Shown here: piece by piece, positions 1-9,900 of the stretch
How the letters are laid out: every line of letters starts with the position of its first letter
Position numbering within the stretch: position 1 is the stretch's first letter
DNA from: Kiritimatiellia bacterium
GTDB lineage: Bacteria > Verrucomicrobiota > Kiritimatiellia > RFP12 > UBA1067
Direction of reading: 5' to 3'
DNA: 58,549 bases
Assembly: GCA_017403825.1 (NCBI GenBank)
Contig: JAFRDO010000008.1
Coordinates: forward strand, 1-58,549
Position numbers and translations under genes: made by a program
The notes under the pieces: generated by a model
Told to the model about the DNA's origin: nothing
The model's database searches: none
Seen by the model: the letters and a program-made list of their open reading frames with translations, nothing else

Positions 1-1
1 C

Positions 2-2407
2 GGCGGCGGCGGCGGTGGTACGCAGTGCAGTGCGCATGCGTCCGGCTATGATACTTCCTATGGCCACGGCGGCAATGGCGGCAAATCATACTGCGAGACG
101 AGTGGCTCGACCGGCTCGTGCGGCGGCTCCACGACGTCGCACTCGGCTCTCTACGGAGATTCTGCGAGTGGCGGTGGCGGCGAGGGCGGTGCCGCGAACA
201 CGACGCGCGCCGACAACGGCACGCTTGCGATCGGCCCGACCGTCCAGTTCACCTCCTCCCCGCGCCGCGCAAGCAACACTCCGCTTGTGCCGGCTCCTTC
301 CGGACTCTACACGACGCATCTCAACTTCTACTCGCAGGACGTCAAGGTCGGCGAGGCTTCGGCTTCGCTGATGGTCGAACTGCCGGTGCCGAAGGACGTG
401 ATGCGCAACGGCTACCGCTTCCTCGGCTACTTCACGGCGGCGAATGGCGGAAGGTGCGTTTATGGTCCCGACTACAAGCCGTCTTCGCCCGTCTGGGAGA
501 GCGTGGAGGATTCGGTGGACCTCTACGCGCACTGGGAGATCGCACCCACGATGCTCGTCGTCAACACGAGCGAGGACGGCGTGAACCTTGGCGATGGCAA
601 GATCACGCTGCGCGACGCGATGTACAAGCTTTGCGCGGACGCCACGCTCTCGGGGACGAGCGGACTTCGCCGCATCGAGTTTGATCTCCCTGCGGAAGAC
701 GGCAAGAACGTCATCACGCTCACGAGCGTCATCGCAGTGGATGCCAAGACGTCGCCGATCTCGATCAATGGATTCAACGGCGGAAAGGGCGTGACGATCA
801 CGGCGGGCGGAAATTACAGCGCGCTGCAGATCACAGGTTCCGACGTACACCTCCGTTGCCTCAACTTCAAGAGCTGTCCGGCTCCGGCGATTGCGCACAG
901 CGGAGGACTGACGGTTGAGGACTGCTCCTTCATCGCCAACAAGGGCGCGATCCAGAGCGGAAAGGACGCGAAGCTCACGGCATTGAACTGCACGTTTGCG
1001 GATAACGCGGCGGCGAACGCCGGCGGCGCAGTCAACATGGCGAACGACTCGGCCTACGCCGCGTTCGTCAACTGCACGTTCGCCCGCAACAAGGCGTCGG
1101 TCGGCAGTGCGGTCACATCCCTTAAGGCCCAGCTCGTCTTCATCCACTGCACGCTCGTCCCCGGCGGCGCGAACGCGCTTGTGAGCGCGAGCGGCATCGA
1201 CACCTGCTTCCTCAACACGCTGATCGCCAAGCCCTCGGGCGGCACGGCCGTGACGGCGGGGACGACGACCTCCATCTGCTCGTCCTTGGGGACGCAGAGC
1301 CAGAGCGCGATCCTCAATCCCGCGCAGGCGGACGACCTTCTCGGCGTCAGGCAGATCTGGTACGAGCCGGTGCAGTCCTCGGCGAGCGGCAACCGCGACG
1401 CGGCGCTCGTCCTCTACGACTACAAGCTCAAGAACATCGCCATCGTCACGAATGGCGTGAAGACGGCTCTCGGCGACAGCAACGCGGGCCTCGCGACGAT
1501 GCCGATCGGCATCGACCAGCTCCACGGGGCGCGTATGGCGCCCGTGCGCGGCGCAATCCGAATTGCGACGGGCGTCCAGCCGCCGGTCGTGAACGTGGAA
1601 GGCGTCGCGTGGGGACAGACCAACGCGACTGTGGTGACGACCGCGACGGTGGTCTATGACGACGGAACGTCTGCCGAAATGCCGGTGACGGTGAAGACGA
1701 ACCCTGACGCTGTTTTCGGTGCGGCGGTGGAGGTGGACGGCAGCGACCTCTACACCCACAACGTCACGGAGGTGCGGCTCGCTGGGCTTCCCGGCAATCC
1801 TCAGATGACCGTTGCGACTTCGCCATACGCGCTCGTCGCGTCGAGCGCGTCGGCAATCGCGACGGAGGAGAGCGAGGTCTATCTGCCCGGCGACGAAATC
1901 CGCGTCACGACGGCACTTGCGGATAGTCTCGTCGTGAGCAAGCTGGCCGTCGGCGGCGAATCGTTCTCCGCCGGAGGGCTCGCCGGCTTCCAGAACATCA
2001 CACTCGACGACGTGAACGTGCGCGGCGGCAGCCTGCGGCTTCTCGGCTCCAATTCGAAGGACGGCGGGGCGCAGATGGCGAACCTTTCCAACAAGTCGAT
2101 CGGCGGCGGAGAAGGCGGCGTCGAAAACGACACCTCCGGTTCGCTCAAGGATGGAACGAAGACCTGGACGGCAAAATACGACGGCTTCGTGCAGGTGCGC
2201 GTGGAGGCGAGCAACACCTCGTCCGGCAAGGTCGGCCTCACGGTCGGCAGCACTACGGTGACGCCGCTCGCGGCGATCGGCACCGGCGGCTCCAGGACGC
2301 CCATCTGGACCGTCCCGGTACGGGCGAACGAGAAGGTCACGCTTGAGGCGAGAGGCATCTCGATCGGCTACACGGCGCAGTTCATCTATTTCGGCGTCAA
2401 GGAATGA
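2..2407 (+). CDS. Secreted beta-helix / InlB-repeat surface protein, 5' end outside window
   Basis: The open frame enters from the window edge with no start visible; 801 residues are seen. The first ~75 are Gly/Ser-rich. Around residues 96-175 there is an InlB B-repeat-like (Listeria-Bacteroides repeat) unit with 'GYRFLGYFT' and a closing 'LYAHWEI'. Residues ~180-460 read as a right-handed beta-helix with short repeating turns such as 'LTVEDCSFIANKGAI' and 'LTALNCTFADNAAA'. The rest carries a divergent YQGRL-like domain ('VTEVRLAGLPGNPQ', 'TSPYALVASSASA') and a C-terminal beta domain ending 'QFIYFGVKE'. A surface or secreted structural role is inferred. Its stop overlaps an ATG in ATGA form, but the next gene probably starts at 2425. 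An internal GTG at 287 is not a credible start because the coding pattern continues upstream of it. Confidence 0.7.
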   Translation, partial: GGGGGGTQCSAHASGYDTSYGHGGNGGKSYCETSGSTGSCGGSTTSHSALYGDSASGGGGEGGAANTTRADNGTLAIGPTVQFTSSPRRASNTPLVPAPSGLYTTHLNFYSQDVKVGEASASLMVELPVPKDVMRNGYRFLGYFTAANGGRCVYGPDYKPSSPVWESVEDSVDLYAHWEIAPTMLVVNTSEDGVNLGDGKITLRDAMYKLCADATLSGTSGLRRIEFDLPAEDGKNVITLTSVIAVDAKTSPISINGFNGGKGVTITAGGNYSALQITGSDVHLRCLNFKSCPAPAIAHSGGLTVEDCSFIANKGAIQSGKDAKLTALNCTFADNAAANAGGAVNMANDSAYAAFVNCTFARNKASVGSAVTSLKAQLVFIHCTLVPGGANALVSASGIDTCFLNTLIAKPSGGTAVTAGTTTSICSSLGTQSQSAILNPAQADDLLGVRQIWYEPVQSSASGNRDAALVLYDYKLKNIAIVTNGVKTALGDSNAGLATMPIGIDQLHGARMAPVRGAIRIATGVQPPVVNVEGVAWGQTNATVVTTATVVYDDGTSAEMPVTVKTNPDAVFGAAVEVDGSDLYTHNVTEVRLAGLPGNPQMTVATSPYALVASSASAIATEESEVYLPGDEIRVTTALADSLVVSKLAVGGESFSAGGLAGFQNITLDDVNVRGGSLRLLGSNSKDGGAQMANLSNKSIGGGEGGVENDTSGSLKDGTKTWTAKYDGFVQVRVEASNTSSGKVGLTVGSTTVTPLAAIGTGGSRTPIWTVPVRANEKVTLEARGISIGYTAQFIYFGVKE

Positions 2408-2424
2408 GAGAAAGGAATCGACAG

Positions 2425-3939
2425 ATGAAGAAGACACTTCTTGCAATACTGGCAACGGCCGCCGCGCTCTCCGCACAGGCGAGGACAATCGAATTCCTGA
2501 AGAACGGCGATGCCTCGTCGATGGAAGGATGGGAGAATGCGGATACGAGCACTAAAATCGGGATCTGGCATGACGAAGCCACAGGGGAGAATTGGTTCAG
2601 GGCGAGCTATAACCCCGGCCGTCTAATGCAAACGGTGACGCTCGCAAACTATGGAATCACGGCGGACGTAATCCAAGCCGGCATAACCATGACCGCTTCT
2701 GTAACGGCTTTCGCCAACGAGACCAGCTTGGGATGCGAAGAGTGCAAAGCCTTAGTTTACGAGTACGACGCGAATGGTGCGTGCCTCGCCACGAATGTAG
2801 TCTTTGACATGTCCGGAACATATTTTGATGCCACTACATTCACGACCACCTTCACTCTAAAATCTAATACACGCTCTGTAAAATACCAGATAAACGGAGA
2901 TGGCATACGCTTTTGGGCCGGGTTGTACGGTCCTGGGTTCCGCAATTGCAGCCTTACGATCGACAAGCCGTTGACCGTCTCTTTCGTTTCCGCTGGAGCG
3001 ACACTTGATGGTTCGGACGAGCATCCGCCGATCGCACCTCGGCACGGGGACGACCGCTTCCTCGGCTACTTCACGGAGCAAACGGGCGGCGTGAAGGTCT
3101 TTGACGAAAACTACCAATTCGTGATGGATGCAAGTTCCGTGTGGGCGCTGCCAGAGAACGTGACCCTTTACGCACGTTGGCAGCCGGTCGCGAGCACCAT
3201 GGAAGGCGGCATCACGCGCCTCGTCTATCGCGGCGTCCTGACCAACTTCGGCGTGTGGTCGAGCGGGCTCAAGAAGACCATGCACGTCAAGGTCTACGAT
3301 TCCGCATCGGCGGCGATGCCGCTCTGGTCTGGCGATGCTGCGGACGTGCCGATCAACCCGGACGGCTCGTTCGAGGCGGTGTTCGGGAATGACGAACTCG
3401 GGCTCGCGTTCGCGTCCAACAACCTTACGCACGTGGAGCTGACGGTGGGCGATTCGCTCTCGCCGCTTGCGCCGCGACGCGCGTTCGCGTCCATCGCGAA
3501 CGTCAACCGCGCACTTGTCGCGGAAGGAGCGGCAAGCGACATCAAGGTGGGGACGCTCGGCGCGAACGCCATCGTCGCGGAGAAGATCACGGCGGGGTCT
3601 TTGGAGGCTTCCGAGATGGTACGCGTCGAAGGAAGCGTCTCCGTGGAAGTGAAGCCCTTTGACATCGGCCAGAGGCAGGAGACGACGATCTGGCGCGGCG
3701 CGGGCGTGAGCGCGTGGGGCGACTCGAAGTTCATCAAGAAGTTTGACAACGTCGTGGCCGGGCAGTGGCTCTGGACCTCCGACCGCGAAGGCGTCGTGAT
3801 GATTCACGCCACGGGCAAGACGCGTTCGACCCTGCGCATTCCGGCGACAATACAGTTCGTCCGCCCCGGCGACGAAGTCCGCGCCCCGACTTGGGAGAAC
3901 GGTGAAGTGAGCGTCACGGTCTGGGGATATAAGAAATGA
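2425..3939 (+). CDS. Secreted InlB-repeat / YQGRL-domain protein
   Basis: A 504-aa exported protein of unknown function. The ATG at 2425 is preferred over the ATG at 2404 because it has a GAGAAAGGA-type ribosome site about 9 nt upstream and starts a clean signal peptide (MKKTLLAILATAAALSAQA). Residues ~20-180 look like a carbohydrate-binding-type beta-sandwich. Residues ~190-258 hold an InlB-like unit ('RFLGYFTEQTGG' ... 'VTLYARWQPV'). From ~263 a YQGRL-type domain follows ('RLVYRGVLTNFG' ... 'PLAPRRAFASIANV'), then a short repetitive stalk (KVGTLGANAIVAEKITAGSL) and a C-terminal beta domain ending 'VTVWGYKK'. The order matches the flanking secreted genes, which suggests co-expression and perhaps assembly with the giant protein 23 bp downstream. 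Partners and ligand are unknown. Confidence 0.7.
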   Translation: MKKTLLAILATAAALSAQARTIEFLKNGDASSMEGWENADTSTKIGIWHDEATGENWFRASYNPGRLMQTVTLANYGITADVIQAGITMTASVTAFANETSLGCEECKALVYEYDANGACLATNVVFDMSGTYFDATTFTTTFTLKSNTRSVKYQINGDGIRFWAGLYGPGFRNCSLTIDKPLTVSFVSAGATLDGSDEHPPIAPRHGDDRFLGYFTEQTGGVKVFDENYQFVMDASSVWALPENVTLYARWQPVASTMEGGITRLVYRGVLTNFGVWSSGLKKTMHVKVYDSASAAMPLWSGDAADVPINPDGSFEAVFGNDELGLAFASNNLTHVELTVGDSLSPLAPRRAFASIANVNRALVAEGAASDIKVGTLGANAIVAEKITAGSLEASEMVRVEGSVSVEVKPFDIGQRQETTIWRGAGVSAWGDSKFIKKFDNVVAGQWLWTSDREGVVMIHATGKTRSTLRIPATIQFVRPGDEVRAPTWENGEVSVTVWGYKK

Positions 3940-3962
3940 GATGAAGACAGGAGGGCAAAACA

Positions 3963-6900
3963 ATGAATTTTGACGTAATGTCCGATGCAGTTGATCTCAC
4001 GCAGAGGCACAGAGAGGCGGAGAGCGCAGAGAAGCATTCTAGTACTCTGCGCACTCTGCGCCTCTGCGTGAGTCAAATCGTTGTAGCGGTAGTGTGTGCC
4101 GGGGCGGCGCTCGCAGACTCCGCGACTGACAGCGCGATTCGCATGGAGGAGACCGGCATCGCCGTCTTCGGGCACTCGGACTACGAAGCGCCCACGGCGG
4201 CGTATCCGACTGCGGCGTCGGGCACGATTGCGGACGAAGCGAACTCGTCCGCGAGCGCGACCTCGACGACAACGTCGTGGTCGCTATCGGCGTGGTCGGT
4301 CGGGCGCATGATCTCCGAGCAGCCGCCGGACGCGAAGGTGGGCGAGTTCCTCACCCGATTCCCGCGCGAGGCGGACGAGATCAACTGGGATGCGACGCTC
4401 GCCGCAATCAACTCGTCGCAGGCGAGTTCCAATGGCTATATCCAGGTCATCGGCGGCACGACGAACTTGAACGAGATGCTCCTCATCACCCGTTCGGGCG
4501 CGATGGAGATTCCGTTTGTGCTCAAGGATGGTTCGACGGTCAAGAGCCTCTACAACTTCTCGGCCGCGACCGCCGCTCGTCCCTACCGCCTCTTCGCGAC
4601 GCGCCGCGACGAGGGCAACAGCGCCGCGTTCATCGACCTGTCGGGCCGTTTCGTACGCTTCTTCGGCGACCCTGATGTCATCACGCCGCGCTACGAGTCA
4701 AAGGGCGCAGCCGCAGCCATGTTGGGCGGCACTTCGAACGTCATCTGGGGCATCGACTACAACCCCGCGACATCGCACATGCTCACGGCGCGCTACATCG
4801 TGAACGAGGCGACCGGAGAGATCGACTGCCCCAAGGGCCAGTTCGTCCTCGCCTACTACGACACCGAGACGAAGGAGCACCTCGTCGCCTCCATCGTCGT
4901 CGAGATCACGCCGCCGGTCGTGAATACGCTTCAGGCGACCGTCGGCTCGGAGCTTCGCCCCGTCGGAGGCGGCTGGGACATTGCCGGCCTCCAAGGTGCC
5001 GTCAACAAAGGTGCCGAACAGGACAGCGACGACCTTTACTCGCCCTACGTCGAGAAGTTCTCCGCGCCGCAGGGACAGGAACTCTCGAACAAGTACCACG
5101 GCAAGATCTACGCCATCGCGCCGACCGACAAGACGACGAGCGGCTCCCTGAACATGGCGATGCCGTGGAAGGCCGACGTCTACTGGAAGACGTCCGACCC
5201 GATGGGCGTGATGTGGACGTTCGAGAACGACTGGTATCTCATCTCCTGGCCGGCCGACACCTACCGGCTCGTCATTTCGGACGATCCCGCGAAGCCCGGC
5301 CTCAAGTGGGCGATTCCGACCAACTACAACGCGCAGGTGCTTGGCTACAAGTCGCCTAATTCGCTGACCGCTTCCATCAATGGCACGTCCGGCGAGGTGA
5401 CCGTGAACGGCGAAGGCAAGTTTCTCTTGAAGATCATGCCTGAGGCACAAGACATCCCATGGTATCTGCCGATGCAGTCGTGCGACCGCCTGAACACGGA
5501 GGTGCTCGCCTCGACCGGCGCCGGCGCGATCGTCGCGGACTGGCCGATCGGATTCGAGGCGACGATGTTCTCGGGCGTCGCCGCCGGCACGGCCGAGAGC
5601 GCGGCGAAACTGATGGACGAGACGCTTCCCGGCTACATTTACGCCGCTGCATCGACAGGCCGCAACTGGAATCCACGCCTCTACCACGAGCCATCGCCGG
5701 ACGGAGTGGGCAACATGAGCGATGATGCGATTGCCGTCCTTGAGAGCGCGGGCGGCACGTCCGTCGAGAGCGACCCTTACGAAAAACTCGAATCGGCGAT
5801 CTACGGCGTCAACGAAAGCGCCAACCCAGTCGAAGTATGGTGGCGCGGGAACATCCAGCTCCCAGACATGCCCACGCCGATCACCTATCCGGGTCTTGTC
5901 GAACGCTACCGCTTCACGTGGGCGGAGACGCTCCGCGAGGGGCTTCTGCCGGACATCGTGCTGTCGTCGAAGCTTGGCTCCGCCGACCCCACGATGAAGG
6001 CCTTCGGCGGCCGCTCGCTCGTGTTCTTCGACAAGGACGCCTACGCCAAGGTGAGCGGCACGGTTCCGCTCGCAGGCGTCACGAACCTCGTCGGATTCCA
6101 GGTCTATCCCTCCGACTTCGCGACCGACATGGCTACCGGCCGCGTCGCTACCGTGACCTCGGGCAGCTCCACATTCGCCGTCTCGCTCGTTGAGGTTTCC
6201 GATACGAACTTCGTGTTTTCAAGCGTACTCGACGGCATTCTTAAGGACACGCTCGCGGTCGCGCGCGACGGCTGGACGGAAGTCGGCTTCGCGCTGCCGG
6301 ATGGCTGGTCCGGTGATCGCGTGACGATCGCGCTCGGCGCCGCCGGCGGCGAACGCGCCGCGGGCGGCATTGCGCTTGACGATATCGCGGTCTGGTGCAT
6401 CGACGAGACCGGGACGAACGTGGCGGACGCCGTCCGCTTCCTCTTCGCCGAGACCGACCTAGAGCCAGTTGAAAAGTTGAATGTTGAAAAGTTGAAAGGC
6501 AATGAAAACCTTTCAACCTCTCAACCTTTCAACCTTTCAACTGCCGATAGGCTGGCCGCCGACAGCTCGGGCCACGGCTACCAGCTCGTCGCGCACGGCT
6601 TCTCAGTGGGCGGACGCGGCAGCCCCCGCGATTTCGACGGCAGACTTCGAGCCGATTCGGGCGTTGAGCCGGCGATCTACTGGCAGAACGACCGGGAGGC
6701 GGTCGGCTGGAACCCGAACGAGGAGCACGCCTTCCTGAAGCTCGACGGCGACTTCGTGGTCTGGGCGATGCGCAACGACCTCAACACCGAAGACTCCTCC
6801 GAGCCGGTCGTCCTCGCGCAGTACGCGAAGAACGGCAAGGGCGCGATGCAGGCATACCACGTCGTCACGATGTCGCTCGCCTACCCGTCCTTCACCAACA

Positions 6901-9900
6901 CCGTCGTCGCCGGTAGCCGCATGATCCCGCCCGGCCCTGTCGGAAAGCTCGACGGCGCGGAATCGCATTACAACGCCTATTCGTCGCTCTGGTCGTTCAC
7001 GAACGACTTGAACGTCGTTTACCTGGACCGCAAGGGCACAGCGTGGGCGCGGCGCGACGGCGCGGCGTCGGCGCGCTACTCCTACCCGATGCAGGAGGGC
7101 TTCTACTGCCCGTCGCTTGGCGACGACCAGTTCGACATCGGCGAATACGTCGGCTGGATGAACTGCGTCTACATCAAGAACCCCTCGAAGGCGAACCTCC
7201 AGGATGTCGCGGAGGCGACTCCGTGGAACTGGTTCTCCTTCTGGCCGGACGAGGACGGCGTGCCGACGATGAAGGTGGCGCAGGTGCTCACCAAGGCGAC
7301 GCTGGGGCTCCCCGAGGTCTGGAACGCCGCGTCGATGGCAATCGCGTATCCGAATCCCGCCTCGGAGGGCGACACAACCGCTCCGACCGTGGTCGATCTC
7401 ATCGACCCGACAGTGGCGCAATCTGCCACGCTCGCGATCGAAGGCAACTTCACCGCCGAATATGGCTTCACGCTCGGCTCTTCCGGTACGTGCTTCCTCC
7501 GCAAAGGGAAGTACTACTTCACGGGCCTGCCGCCGTCGATCTCCGACCGTTTCTACATCGATACGAACGCGGACGTCTCGAAGCGGATGAACCTGATCGG
7601 ACAACTTGTCGAGAAGGAATCCGGCGGCTCGTACCTCGAACTCAACGTTCTCACCGACGCGGAACGCAAGGCGTTGAAGGCGATCTGCTCTTTGGTGGCG
7701 CCCAAGAAGGCACAGTGGGACGCGGCAGTCGATTCGCTCGCGAAATCTGCCGTCATTCCATCCGTGCGCGGTGTGGGCAAGCCGGTCACGGTTGAGTGCA
7801 AGAGCTACTTCAACTATATCTTCCCGTCCGAGGATACCCGCGATAAATGGCTCGAGTACATCAAGACGCACGCCGTCGTGCTGGCGGCTGACGACGGCGT
7901 CCACTACGCCGTGACGAGTACGAACGGGCCTGCCTACAGGGGCGAGGCGTTGACGCCGGTTGCGCAGCATCGCGTCGACACGACCAACGACTGGAAGCGG
8001 CTGTGGCAACCCTCTGAACAGGCGGCGGCCAAGCGCTACTACGACCTCGCCGGAATGCCCGCCATACTCGGCGAATGGGAGGACGAACGCGACCACGCCA
8101 TCGCCGGGAACAAGCTCAACTATGTCGATGCCTACTACCTGCAGGGCTACTTCAGCTGGAAGACGACGGACGCCCTCCCTGCGACCGAATACAAGGCGCA
8201 GGACCACTACGCGCTCGTCGCCAACGGCAACGGCGCCGGCTGGGTCACGCTCATCGAGAACGACAACCCGGATGCCTCGGTCGTGAACCCCGGCCTTCCC
8301 GTCTCGATGCACGTCATCCGCGTTGCGCCCGAACTCTACCTCGACGGCATCGCCGTCCTCACCGACCCGCTCAACAAGCTCTCCGAACGCCTTACGCTCC
8401 TCTACCGCACGCCGCTCGGCGACGCCGCCAGCAACTACGATTTCGAGTGGAAGTACGCGACGCCCAATGCCGACGGGACGCTTTCGACCGACAAGTCGTC
8501 CGCCGCGTGGACGGACAAGACCGCCCCCGCCGTCCAGGCCGGCCTCACGTCGCTGCAGCTTGGCGAGACGTCGTCCGTGCAGGACTTTGTGAACACCTAC
8601 TACACGATGCGCTACCGCGCGAAGGATGGGACGACCGTCGCCAAGACCGTCGGTACCGGCTGGTCCGGCTGGACGGACGAGCAGCTCGCCGAGGGCTGGG
8701 TGCAGCGAGTCCTGAATTCCGTGACGCCCTTCGCGCAGCGTGTGGAGGACTTCTACGCGAACCCGAGCGACATCGCCTTCACGATGCTCGAGCAGATCGG
8801 CCGTCCCTACCAAGGGGACGTCGCGCTCAACAACGACAACCTCTCCGAGGTCGGCCTCCTCGAACTCTACCAGACGATCTTCAACAAGGCGGAGTCCATC
8901 CTCATCGCGGCGGGCGGCGAGAACGTCGATCTCTCGAAGCAGCTCATCCTCGCGACGACGCGCATGGGCGAGTTCTACTCGCTCCTCGGCGCGGAGGCGT
9001 ATTCGGACGCAAAGAACCCGCTCATTGCCTCGACGGACGGCGAGCCGACGGCCGCCGGCGTCTTCTGCTTCGCGAATCAGGTGCCGACCCTCCTGGACGA
9101 AGAGCTGGCGCTCCTCCGGGGCCGCACGTCGGCTACGCAGTTCCCGAAGCTCACGGCCGCGCCCTACTTCAACCGTCTCCTGTGGAACTTCACCAAGGGC
9201 ATCACCGAGGGCGAGGTCGCCTACGTCAACAACTACGGCATCCGCGCCCGCGACGGCGTGATGGACGTCAACTGCGCCGCCGCGCAGTATCCGCAGGGCC
9301 ACGGCGATGCCTGGGGCCACTACCTCTCGGCGCTGACGGGCTACTACCGGCTCCTCAGGAACCCCTACGTCGATTGGACGTCCTCCATGACCGAGATGCT
9401 CATGGACCAGACCGCGATCAACGTCGATTATCAAGACGAGGCGAAATTCGCCGACGCCGCCGTGAAGCTCGCGCAGGTCGGTCTCGACACGATGTCGCTC
9501 ACCGCCCGCAAGGCGTACAAGGAGAACGCCGGCGACCTCCGGAGCGGCTATCTCGACGCCGACGAGACCGAGGCGTTCGGCTACGGAGAGTGGGCGACGC
9601 GCACCGGCATGGGCGCGGCCTACAACTGGATGGTCGCGAACGCCATGACGCCGACGACGAACGAGGCCGCGCAGACGTTCCAGGACATTGGCCTCAAACG
9701 CATCGACCGCGAGCAGAACGGCGCCCAGATGAAGGCTCTCTGCCGCACGGTTGATAATCTGGAGACGATACTCGGCGGCTTCGAGGGCGGGCTGAACCCG
9801 CTAGGACTTTCCGAGAACGCGATTCCGTTCGACATCGACCCCGACGCGCTCGCCGAGAAGAGCTCGCACTTCGAGCAGATCTTGGGGCGCGCCGAGAAAT

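Noticed and set aside
86..2488. Long minus-strand frames opposite large genes (also 6603-9434, 22500-24179, 37618-39792, 55172-56968)
   Set aside because: They are Arg/His-rich, low-complexity shadows caused by GC-rich codon use, without ribosome sites or recognisable domains, and they lie wholly opposite well-supported genes.
6468..6542. TTTCAACC units as a CRISPR-like array
   Set aside because: Units are 8-10 nt, contiguous and palindromic, with no spacers and no cas genes.
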